From Cladorrhinum sp. PSN259 (taxonomy: Eukaryota; Ascomycota; Sordariomycetes; Sordariales; Podosporaceae), in contig MU867060.1 in assembly GCA_033725935.1 (NCBI GenBank), positions 558,001 to 622,000 on the forward strand: 64,000 nt of DNA. Reading direction: 5' to 3'. A model generated the notes under the pieces. That model made no database searches, was not told the origin of the DNA, and worked only from the letters and a program-made list of their open reading frames with translations. Both the position numbers and the translations under genes were made by a program. Below are positions 46,201 to 56,600 of this stretch, piece by piece (the stretch's first letter is position 1; the number at the start of each line of letters is the position of its first letter).

Positions 46201-48246
46201 ATGAAACGATTTCGTTTTTCGACAATAGTCTTTTCTGTGCTCACCACATATCACATAGTCCTTGGCCAGCACACAGCCTACAACTATGGGTTTGACGTTC
46301 AGGGCCGAGTCAAACGTCAGCTTGCGCAAACACCGCGGGTGGTGGTGAGAGGTGATGGCAGGGCCGACATTCAATTACGCCAGGAGGTTCGGCAGCTCGA
46401 GCAAGACCAAGAGTTATGGACCCTCTACATCTTGGCCCTCAGCATGATGCAATTCACCGATCAGTCAGAGCCCACGTCGTGGTATGGCATCGCAGGTCTG
46501 CGCTACCACCTTTCTAGTGCTGGTTTCATATGATTTCGAGATTTCTGACAGCTCCATTCCAGGAATTCACGGGATGCCGCACCAGACTTGGGGAGGTGTA
46601 TCACCGACACCTGGTAATAAGGACACCGGCTATTGTACACATTCTTCAGTCCTGTTTCCCACCTGGCATCGACCCTATATGGCCTTGTACGAGGTATGCT
46701 CAGATATACGCCTCCGTTTGACGACCAGCACCTAACACCGACTGTGTTGCTGACTGAAGTCTTGTATTAGCAAGTTCTGTATAGTCTGGTCAAGATGATT
46801 GCCGGATGGTGGCCCGAGAACGAGAAACAATCCTACCTAGAAGCCGCCCGTCGCTTTAGAATTCCCTATTGGGACTGGGCTACCGCTCCAGCATCAGGAG
46901 GGAGTGTGCTTCCTATCAGTGTTGGAGGGAGCCCGTTCGTCGATGTCAACGGTCCAAACGGAGTACAACGGATCGCCAACCCCTTATTCCGTTACACATT
47001 CAGGCCCTTGAATGTCACTGCCTTCAGACAGAGTCCGTGGAACCTGTGGGGAACCACTGTCAGAAGCCCAACCACTACTGAATCCAATGCAGAGTCTAAC
47101 AATACTCTGGTAGCGTTGAATCTTGACCAAAACCAACAATCACTTAACCAGCGGCTCTACACTTTGTTTGCGAACTATGGTAACTACAGCAGGTTCAGCA
47201 ACAATGCTTGGATTCCCTTGGTTAACAATGAATTATATGACTCTATCGAGTCACTTCATGACACGATCCACAACCTTGCTGGTGGCGGTGGCCTGGGACA
47301 GCCAAATATTCAGGGTGGCCACATGTCGTTCATCCCATATTCCGCCTTTGACCCCATTTTCTTCCTCCATCATTGCATGGTGGATCGCATCTTCGCCATG
47401 TGGCAAGCGATTCATCCAGAGTCGTGGGTCACGCCGTCAGCGGCCATCCTGAACTCATACACAACTTCACGAGGACAGATTCAAAACTCCAGCACACCAC
47501 TCACCCCTTTCTTTATCAACGAACACGGAGAATTCTGGACATCAGGTGATGTCAGGGATTTCACTAAATTTGGATACACCTATGCCGAGATGCCCGGGAT
47601 TAGGCCGAACAATAGTATTCCAGCACAGGCCCGTAATGTCAGGAAGGCAATCAATCGTCTCTATGGGACGTCAAGCCCAGCAAACTTGTTCTTGAATGAA
47701 CTTCGCTCTCAGAAACTTAAGGACAGCAGTCGAACAAGACTGACGCGTAAGAGAAGCGTAGCAGCTGCTGTATTCAACGGTGACCTTTACCGTGAATGGG
47801 TAGCAAATATTCGAGTAAAGAAGCAAGCGCTTGATGGGCCATTTAGTATTCACTTTTTCTTTGGGTCGCCGCCTAATGATAGTGATCCGCAGTCTTGGGC
47901 TTCAGCGCCGAATCATGTGGGGACTCTGGGGATCTTCGCCGCTGATAGGGCTGGAATGGGAGGGATGCAGATGAGCGGGCTGTATGTGTCTGGGACCGTA
48001 CCGTTGACGACCGCACTGATCAAGGAGATTACTGCTGAAAAGTTGGCAAGTCTTGAGCCGCAGGATGTGGAGATATTTCTGGGAAGAAATCTGGTGAAAA
48101 GAGTTCTAGGCCCTGGTGCTAAAGTCTGGGATGTGAGCCAAGTTGAGGGCTTGAGAATAGGAATTGCGAGTTCGGTCGTGAAGGCGCCGGCTAGTGAAGA
48201 GGAGTTGCCTGTTTGGGGCACGGTGAAAGTATTGTTTGAGTTGTAG
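46201..48246 (+). CDS. Secreted fungal tyrosinase (type 3 copper)
   Basis: Exons are 46201-46495, 46563-46693 and 46771-48246, giving 633 aa. It oxidises monophenols and catechols to quinones, which feed melanin or cross-linking. The start was chosen because MKRFRFSTIVFSVLTTYHIVLGQ is a signal peptide. Copper A: His101 (GIHGMP), Cys123-Thr-His125 (the Cys-His thioether motif) and His134 (FPTWHRP). Copper B: His305 and His309 (HDTIH) and the FLHH pair at 342-343. Possible Kex2 sites are VKR near residue 39 and RKR before SVAAAVFNGD. The latter would release the C-terminal cap domain, as in activated fungal tyrosinases. Both introns fall at the copper-A region. No other pigment gene is seen nearby. 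Confidence 0.92.
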
Positions 48247-48647
48247 TAGGTGCTATGATGTCTTGTTACGTGGAAAGGTGTTCTTCTGGCTTGTTGGCGT
48301 TGCTCTCCAAAAGGGTCACCAAGGGGAAAAGGAGGCCTGTGGTGTGTTAGGGGAACTTTGGACTTTTGGCAGGTACTGATTCGGCTTGCTTGATTCTTGG
48401 TGTTAAAGTGCCGGAAAAGAGAGAGACTGACTGGATTGACGTCTTTTGATAAGCTTGGCTTTTTGTCCAATTTGGGGGATGGAAAGAATGAGAAGGTTTT
48501 GGGGTGCTTGGTGTACAGCCAGGAGAGTAAAGAGAGGGTAATGTGAGGTAGGGGTTTGTGGGTGGTGGTGGCGGTGGTGTAATTGTAATGAAGAGAGGGG
48601 GCGAAACTTGCTTCGGTCAAGAAATTGTATGATATTTTGATAGAAAT

Positions 48648-48678
<31 letters not shown>

Positions 48679-48783
48679 GGGGGTTTGTGTTAATGAAATT
48701 GGGTTTGTGACCATTTTTTGTCCTGGCTGTAAATTTTCATGCCCGGACGCGCGCGTGCCAGTTGGGGTTTGTTNNNNNNNNNN

Positions 48784-48820
<37 letters not shown>

Positions 48821-49387
48821 CCCCCCCCCCCCCCCCCCCGCCCCCCCCCCCGGTTTCTGATAATGAAATTGGCTTTGAGACCATGTTTTCTCCTGGCTGT
48901 CAATTTTCATGCCGCGAAGCTCGCTTGCAAGTTGTCGTAGATGTCATAACAGCCCAGACCGTCGATAGTTAGGGGTTAGTAAGGCTATTGACATCTATAG
49001 CTTCAGGAGCATGCACTAAATTTCAAGCATCAAATAAAGTGAGAAAACTTTCAATAATTAAAATGCATTACACAGACATGGACACACGAAAACTGGCGAC
49101 TGAATCTGCTCTGTTTGCTGTGGCCAATGCATCCTTAATAAACGATGCCCCTTCATCTGGCGACTTGTTCTCTGCTGCTCCTCCTTCTTCTTCTATGTAT
49201 GGTAAACGAATGCCCCCTCCCGTCATCCGGCTTTTCCCTCTCTCTCTTTTTCAGATTTCGCTTTCAGTGTGACTTGATCCTTTTGTACGCTAAACTGACA
49301 AAAATGCATTGAGCTGTGTTGTGATGGTGTGGTATGGCTGGCCATCCCTTGTCACAGCTTGGAGAGAAAATGGAGGAGGCCGCTTCC
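48247..49387. other. Convergent intergenic region with assembly gap
   Basis: Between tyrosinase (plus) and LC8 (minus). It contains a G run, ten N and an interrupted C run (48658-48851), with the same flank on both sides. Frames crossing the gap are artefacts. Confidence 0.6.
48658..48935. repeat. Homopolymer-bounded direct repeat around a 10-N gap
   Basis: A 26-nt G run (48658-48683) is followed by about 85 bases, then N at 48774-48783, then a C run (48785-48851, broken by G at 48820 and 48840). A second copy of the same roughly 85 bases follows. Shared stretches include TAATGAAATTGG, TCCTGGCTGT and ATTTTCATGCC, with scattered mismatches. It reads like one locus assembled twice, the left copy from poor-quality sequence. 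Confidence 0.75.
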
Positions 49388-50205
49388 CTACTGGGTCTTG
49401 AACAGGAGGATTGCGCAGTGGCCGAGGTAGAAGTAGATGAAGTGCTTCGTCTCTGTGGCGGGGTTGCTGTTGTCAGTATGAAGGATTGAGGATGGAGTGG
49501 GAGATGAGGAATGTTCTCTTACCGTGAGTCACGAAGCTGCCAAAGTTGCGGCCGACGATGGCGTGCCAGGTGGGACCCTTCCTCTCGTCGAACTGGGAAT
49601 TGCGGATGTTGGGTTAGCTGATATGGTTTTCCCCCGAGATTATATCATTCCTTGTTGTCCATGACGGATGGTAGCCAACGTACTGTTCTCTTGATGTGCT
49701 GGGCAATGTCCTGAAAATAGAAATCATTAGCCTCACTGCTCTGCAAGTGATTGTACATTCCAACGAAAACGAACCTTCTCGACGGTAAACTTTGCCATGG
49801 CCTCCTGAGCTGTACCAAAAGTTATGTCAGTCACATTTTTTCCCCAACCAGCCCCGTGTAGAGGTGGTCTTCGTAGCTGCAGCGCGTTCGATCCAACATA
49901 CCCACTTCAATAGCCTCCTGTTGCATGTCCTCGGTCTTTCGGAAGGGGTAAGTCGTGTTAGCACATCTCGTGTCGGCGCAATCGGAAGGTACTCGGGCAC
50001 GGGGGTTGTTTGGTTCGTCATACCATGTCGGCACTCTTGATCTGGGCTGTTGGGACGCGCATCTTGTCAGCAAACCGAGGGAGGGTCAAAACTCAGGGGT
50101 ATTCAAATCCTGTGTAGGATTGAACTAGGTCAGGTACTCACCATCAAGTCTCTCCCTGGGAATAGGGGAATTGCTCCCGCCAGGCCTGGCATCCTCTCCT
50201 GCCAT
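49388..50205 (-). CDS. Dynein light chain LC8
   Basis: LC8 is a dimeric hub that binds short linear motifs and is part of cytoplasmic dynein. Seven exons on the minus strand: 50205-50142, 50046-50024, 49935-49902, 49809-49775, 49710-49684, 49592-49523 and 49452-49388. All joins are in frame and give 105 aa. The core reads AQIKSADMTEDMQQEAIEVA, then FTVEKDIAQHIKR, then GPTWHAIVGRNFGSFVTHE and FIYFYLGHCAILLFKTQ, which is textbook LC8. The first 20 residues (MAGEDARPGGSNSPIPRERL) are an extension beyond the usual 89 aa. Six introns in a 318-nt coding sequence, with internal exons of 23, 34, 35 and 27 nt, hide the gene from ORF scanning. Confidence 0.92.
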
Positions 50206-51414
50206 TGTTTCTTCTCGTATGGGATAAGTTCGGTAGGGGGATTCTTTGTTGTAGAATTGACAAAGGTTCGGTAAATGCAACCTAGGGTAGCTCCCGCTCT
50301 TTGATTAGCACGCGCTTTTATAACAGTGCGGTCTATGGTGATGGCGGCGTATATATTTGAAGTTGCATTGAGTTAGAGGTGGGAGCTCCAGAAAGCCCTG
50401 GCAGCAGCTCCCTTTGGATGCAGCAGCATGTGAGGCCACGCGTATGTACACAACAGACGACATCGTTTTTCAGGCTCTTGCTTTTTTGTTGGATTCACCA
50501 AATGTTACACCATAGAAGCGCCTTGATGCCAGGATCCGCGATGAGATGGAAATAGGTATGCAGAGGGGTGTCAGGTGTGGTTTACCTTCTTTATTACGAT
50601 TATGTGAGGGGCGGTTTAATCAATAAGGAAAATGCGTTGTTTGGATTGTTTGTTTGTTGGGTTAATTGTTTGGATTATTATGGGCGAGGTCAGGGCGGCT
50701 CTTCACTACCTAAACCTGGAATCCATTGGCGCCGGCAGCTCTCTGCCATTTCGGAGAGGCGGTCGCGGGCGCATGGATTGGGGAAAGGGAAAGTCATCAA
50801 GGAGCTGAATGTAGCCGGTACCTGCTAAACCTAATGAGAATGCTGGGCCTGCATGTACTTGGACTTGGTTCCCCATCGCCCATCACACCGCGCAAAGTGG
50901 GGTCCGGCACCAGTCGGGTTTCTGCGGAGATAATGCGATAAGCTAATGGAGAAGCCAAAGCCTTCCTCCCAAGTTTCTCCATTTGAAAAAAAATAAAAAA
51001 TTGTCAACAAGACAACCCATCCGCAGAAACATCCATTCTGCCCAAATGATCACACGGTAGCTGCCCGTTACAGATCCTGTCCGGAGGTAGACAGGAAGCC
51101 ATAACATTGGTGCGCTAGACAAGGTAAGCCAACACCACACTTATTTCTCTTTTTTCAGCCTTTCGTGATGAACCCCTGATAGGGACATCTTATACAACAC
51201 GTATATGATGAGAATTTGGGCTCGGTATTTTAGTAGATGCTTCGAGATTCTGAATAAAAGGCCCGATTGCCGTCAACTTGTTTCGGTCTGTCTGTTGCCC
51301 GATCCTCGCTAACAGCATTGTAGGTTAACCTTCCACTGGACAAACAGGGCCAGGTGTTCAGCTACGACAGTGTTGACAGCAACTTGTGGGAAGGGAATTA
51401 CAGTTCAACGAGTG
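50206..51414. other. Intergenic region upstream of LC8
   Basis: About 1.2 kb holding the LC8 promoter and sequence next to the MRD1 relic. I see no gene or RNA. Confidence 0.4.
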
Positions 51415-52025
51415 GGCGCGGCTTCGGCTTCGACCTTTTTCTTGAGCAGCTGCTGCTTCATGAGGGATAGCTTGGAGATGGCAAGTTTGTCAAGCGTGTG
51501 CTCCCACTTAGTAGCAGCGAGGAGGATGTGTAGGACACGATACGGCTATGGAAGGTTTTGCCATCTGCCTGGAATGCGGCAAGTGCCGCTTCTGGCTGCT
51601 CACACCTGATTATGGCAAAACCCTTGCTTTGGCCCACGAATAGAGAGGCCGTCTCGGGCTGATCATCTTCGTCACCGCGTTCCAGCAGGTCAGCAACGGA
51701 CGGCTTCAACATCCCGGCAGGCCGATCTTCTGAAGGAGCTGCTACACTGTCCTTGAGTAAGCCTTCCGAGTGAACGCTGCCCTACAGCGTGCTGGTTGGG
51801 CAACTGGACAATGGCACTAGGTCGCATCACCACTCGAAGAACTGGGCTATGCTCCTCGAAGTGGGTTCTCAGTTCTTCAATAGTGGCGTTCTTGATGTTC
51901 TGGACCGGAATCGATGTGTCACTACGCTGTTGCGATTTGAAAGCATCAGTGTTCACACCGTGAGTGGCAAATTTAGCGTTGGCTTCCTGGATGAGGGTGG
52001 TCTCAGCTACCGCCTGTTTCACGGC
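51415..52025 (-). pseudogene. MRD1 relic, inverted blocks (RRM2 part and RRM3)
   Basis: MRD1 is a multi-RRM protein of the U3 processome. On the minus strand, 52022 to about 51720 reads KQAVAETTLIQEANAKF..., then TIEELRTHFEEH and VLRVVMRP, which is the linker and RRM3 (yeast numbering). About 51712-51635 gives DLLERGDEDDQPETASLFV, the acidic linker and start of RRM4. It then jumps straight to GQSKGFAIIRCEQPEAALAAFQ, the second half of RRM2, and to HTLDKLAISKLSLMKQQLLKK, the linker that normally precedes RRM3. Stops and frame changes are present. The order is scrambled relative to a normal MRD1, so this cannot be a working gene. Confidence 0.78.
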
Positions 52026-52066
52026 GGCAGACGCATCCGTTGATCCAGGAGCTTGTGTTTAAACAC

Positions 52067-52530
52067 CGAAACCTCAACTTGTTCACCACCACTGAGGGTT
52101 TGACAACTGCCTTCAAGCCCTTGGACAGGTTCGCGAGTGCGTAGGTGAAGACTAAGTCCGATGCTAACAAGCGTGGTCAGGTGCTGATTACAGGCTTTGG
52201 TTTTATTGCTTGCAAGATAAGACCACTGAGAAGGTTATGGTTAATCGTATACCTGGTAGATTCATGCTGATTCTCAGATTGTAGCATGAGGGTCTCTGGA
52301 CGCTGCAGAGGACAGAGATATTGAGGATTCTGGTTCAGAAGGTATTTAGATAGCGGAAATAAGATCATCATTAAGAACCTTCCTTTTGAGGTTTTCAAGC
52401 AGCATATTTGTACTCCTTGTAGCATATATGGTAAGGTCAGTTGGTCTTCATTTTTATTCTTGGAAAGTTTTACAACTGCTTACGCCAAATTCTTAACGGT
52501 AGGGAGAGCCAAGGTCAATATCGGTACTAA
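52067..52530 (+). pseudogene. MRD1 relic, forward block (RRM4 and RRM5)
   Basis: The plus strand from 52067 reads RNLNLFTTTEGLTTAFKPLDRFASA, a stop, then VKTKSDANKRGQVL and GFGF, which aligns with MRD1 RRM4 (NLNFSTT...FKPLDGFVSARVKTK...GFGFVEF). From about 52366 it reads KIIIKNLPFEVFKQHI followed by FLFLESFTTAYA, the RNP2 and degraded RNP1 of RRM5. This block starts exactly where the inverted block on the other strand leaves off (SLFV, then RNLN). It is broken by in-frame stops. Confidence 0.75.
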
Positions 52531-53198
52531 TGAAGAAGATGAGGTATGAGAGTTAAATGAAAAATCCATTCTTTTTGTTGATGAATTTCCTGTTCACAGT
52601 CGATGAAGAATGTCTCAACGGTCGTCCTGGAACCCCTGTCCCCCTGCGCAAGGAGGTGTGCGTCTTGAAGAGCCCCACTTTTCCAACGTTGTCTGCAGGC
52701 GTGCGGGCGACTCCCACACCTTTCGGTCAAGTGCTGTGTAGGGCTAATCTTGTTCTCATGCCTGAGGGGTGCTTGTTGTGTCTGGAAACCCGAGAAAGGT
52801 CGGCTGGATTCCCTTGCGTGCCAGTTGGCGTGTGCCCTCTGGGGATGCTGCACGCTGGTGCGGGTGGCCCAATTAATCTGTATTCCTGCTTGACCCTGAC
52901 GTGGTTTCGCCCTGAGCAATGGGGTGCTTGCAATATTACAGTAACGGGATGAACAGAGCAGTTGATCCTGTCTCCTTCCGAGCAATATGACCCCCCTTCT
53001 AATCTAACGTCTGCTCCCCTCCGTGCCTGTGCCCATTCGACATCAGCATATCTTATATCTTTGGCTCGCATCCTGACGGAAGGCCATTCCTCTCAGGATT
53101 CCTCTTTTCCTCCTGTCAGCGTTCCTGAGCAGTTCACTGGACCAGACTCTCATTCCCGGCAAACCCCCCCAGAAGTGACACCTCCATTGTTCTGAGCA
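52531..53198. promoter_or_regulatory. Upstream region of the AbaA-like gene
   Basis: 670 bp between the MRD1 relic and the AbaA-like start. The open frame 52557-52952 and its minus-strand partner have no recognisable domain. Upstream non-coding exons of the AbaA-like gene are possible but not visible. Confidence 0.4.
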
Positions 53199-56100
53199 AT
53201 GAAACTACCACACGGACTTCCAGTTCTCCCCTCACAATGCTATTCTCCAACGACAGAGTACGAGCTTGAAGGTCAGCATGGGGTTTCAACATCGAGACAG
53301 CCCCTTAGAGAATCAACAGGCAATGCTCAGCACTCACAGATGGCCTGGTATGCTGAGCGGATGGGGCACATAGGAGCAGTAACCAGTCTCACCACAATGT
53401 CACCATCAATACCAAACCCCCCAATCCTGCCGACACAGCCACTCATGTCCGAATATGGCTCGTCGACTTACTCCAGACCACCGCATCGACATAGCATTCA
53501 CGGTTATGGCAGAAGGAGGCCGTACGGCGAGAACCCTCTCATGCCACTCCTGACACAAGCCTTCCAGAACTACAGGAAGAAGCAGGCAGACAAGTCAGAA
53601 CAGAAATGGCCCGATGTTTTGGAAGAGGCCTTCGTTGACGGTGAGTTACTGCCTGGAACTAAACTGGACACTTGGACGGCTTGCTGATGTCTGTTGCGGG
53701 CCAGCCCTTGTTCTCATCCCTCAAATGAAACGCAAGAAGTACACTATGAAGCAAACCCAATACGGTCGCAACATGCTCATTGGGGAGTATCTGTGGATTG
53801 CTTACTGCCAAAGCCTGCCTCCGGGTGTTGAGCCTGATCAGCAAATGATGAGAGAGAGGAAACAGGTTTCGAGCCACATTCAAGTGCTGAAGAAGTTCAT
53901 TGAAACCAACCGGTGCTGTAAGCTGCTTTTGCTTTTTTTCCCCCGCTTCTTTGCCAAAATGACCCTCAAGTCCCGGCTTGCCATGTGGCGTTAGAGTGGT
54001 TGCAGGAAGTGTTGTTTGCAGAGATCCGAGCTAACAAATGCCCCCTTGCCTCCCTCCCTGCAGTTCACTTCCTCTTCGGGATACGCAACGACAACAAAGA
54101 CAAGGATAACGTCGAGACGATATCGCTCAAGAACAACTCGGTTCTGATTGCCCTATCCGAGGGACGACTACCAGAGGAGCGGCCCAACTACGAGTATTTC
54201 GCCAAGATTCTTGCACTGAACGAGCAGGTGACCGTCCGACCCAAGCGCTGCTGGATTTTCGTGTCGAATCAGGATGTTGCAGTGCGCGAGGATGGCTCCG
54301 GTGTCGTGACCACAACTCAGGACAGACTCGATGAGAATGACTATCCCCATCTCGCTCGCAACCTCGAGCGGGACTCTTGGGCGAAGGAGGAGCAGCAGAT
54401 CTTCAAGGGCGCCCTTCTTCACGAATTCACCAAAGAGTTGCAGCAGCAAGAGGCTAGCAGTGTCAACGAACTCGGAAAAAAGTGGGAGGTGGATTTTCCG
54501 GAGCTATATCGCAGGCTCAAGGCGATCTGTACCACGACGAGCGATGCGCGGTGCACTATCCTTCACATGAACGTAACGATCGAGGTCAAGGACAAGAGAG
54601 GCTTCCCGGGTCATTCAGAGCTTAACTCGTGGGTTGAGATGAATATTGAGCAGCCTCGTCTGCTCAATCATCACTGGAAAGTTCAGACGAAGCTGGTGAG
54701 GCCGACCGAGCTGAGCTATTCGCACAAAGACTCGACTTCAGGAGGAGTCTATGAGACGTCTGCCGAGATTGCCATTCAGTTTCAACACCGCCCCGGATGC
54801 GAAGGCCCCCGTCACTGCATGTCTCAGCGTTGCCGTCGAGACTGGGTGACGGTGCCATTTCCTGCCGACGTCTGGGCGGAAACACTTACCAACTGCGCCG
54901 AGTACCCAGCTCACCCCTTCGCTGACAGCAAGAGACATGACAGAGAACGTGAACTAAAAAGAGACGATGGTGACGAGGAGGGACCAAAGTCGAGCCGACA
55001 GACCAGGCAACCCCCAACCCAAATGGACCTCGTACCAAAGATCGCCATGATGCAAGAGATCTGGTCGTGCGCGCCCGAATCAGCCCATGAACAGATTCCC
55101 TACGAGCAAGGCGACAGCAACCCCAGGGGGCGATGGACTCGGCGTGCCGTGATCTTCTGGACATTCCAGACCATCCACAGCATCAGCGAAGAAAACAAAC
55201 TTGTCACAGCCCAATCGGGCATGACGAAATGGCAGTTCATAACCATTCTCGATCCCACCAGCGACTACCACCAGCAGCAAGCAATCGTACATGGACGACG
55301 AGCATCATCAGCGGATGAGTACGCCACGGATGGACCGGCGATAACCCTAGGCTCCCACAACACTGCTGGCACTCGATCAATCTCGCGAGACCTCGCCATG
55401 TCCCCCAGCCCAACTTACCAACAGCACCTGAATGCGAGCATGAGCGAGGCTTTTTCCACGGCGTGGGACGCAGCTGCTACTGGTCTCGGCCCCCTACCGA
55501 GCTCAGCGGCCGCCGCCCAAGCAGCGTACAATGCCCACTTGCTTGCTGCTCAGAGCCACCAGCACCAAAATTCCCAGTCACACGTTTCCTATGATGCTCT
55601 CGGAAGCTTCAGCAGCCATGGCGGCTTAGCCACACCCCCGCCCAGCGCGTCACTTACCACTTCTTTTGCCCACAACTTTGACGCTACTTCCACTCAAACA
55701 GGCGATCTTGGCTTATCTGCCTACAACATGGCGGTCACCACAGCCGGAATGGACGACGCGCATAACACACTCAGCAGCCTGGCAGCCGTCACCGACCCGT
55801 TCCTCACATCAGCCACTTCCTCCTTCGATGTAATCGGGGCAGGTGCAGGCGGGACGAGTCCATACGACCAGACTACCGCCCACTGGGCAACATCAACAAC
55901 ACCGACCCATGACAATCATCACGCCTGGTCGCCTTACCCCAGTGCGTCTAACGGAACGGATGGCTGGTCGCTCGCCACCACGACCACCAATGTAAACAAC
56001 GGGGAGAGACATCACAGTTTTAGTCTAAGCGATAAATCCTCCTCAAATCATCAGCATCATCAGCATCATCATCATCAAAATCATCCAAATCATCATCTTC

Positions 56101-56600
56101 ATAATCACCATCCTCACCGTCCACCACCACCACCGCCTCCTCCTCCTCCACCTCAACCGTGGATTCTCACCACCAATACCAACTCCAATAACGCCGGAGA
56201 TGATACGGACCTGTGGACACCCGCTACTTCGACGAATCACACGCCAATTACCACTGGTCTTCCCCCTCTGCCTTTGGTTTCTGGAGATGTTGCCGGCACA
56301 GGAGGTAATGGGGTTGAAGACTGGATGCATGTCGTTGGTAACCGAGACGAGGAAGCCGAAGGAGGAGGGCAGAGCCAACAAGAGTGGGAGGTGATTCCGG
56401 GTGATGGCAATCACCACGTTTTGCCGATTGCGCTGCCTGTCATTGAGACTGGTGGCAGTGGGAGTCGCACAAATGGGAATGGGAATGGGAATGGAGGAGC
56501 GGTGCAACAAAAGACGGGTTTGAAGCGGACGAGGTCTGATAGTTTTGATGAGGGTGAGGATGAGGAGTATGGATTCAGGAGAAAGGCTAGTCGGACTTGA
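53199..56600 (+). CDS. abaA: TEA/ATTS transcription factor, AbaA-like developmental regulator
   Basis: Exons are 53199-53640, 53705-53917 and 54064-56600, giving 1063 aa. The TEA domain (about residues 135-225) is split by both introns: KWPDVLEEAFVDA, intron, LVLIPQMKRKKYTMKQTQYG, RNMLIGEYLWIAYCQSLPPG and SSHIQVLKKFIETNRC, intron, FHFLFG. The joins restore the AbaA order. After it comes ALSEGRLPEERPNYEYFAKIL...CWIFVSNQDV, also conserved in AbaA. Intron 2 is long here (146 nt) with a GCTAAC branch site. The C-terminal half is low complexity: Ala/Ser-rich, then a His-rich run (HHQHHHHQNH), an eleven-proline run and GNGNGNGG, ending TRSDSFDEGEDEE. AbaA drives phialide development in Aspergillus and Fusarium; whether it does so here depends on the species. 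Confidence 0.88.

Noticed and set aside
48656..48972. Open frames rich in Gly or Pro across the N block
   Set aside because: They are translations of G/C homopolymers and N characters at an assembly gap.
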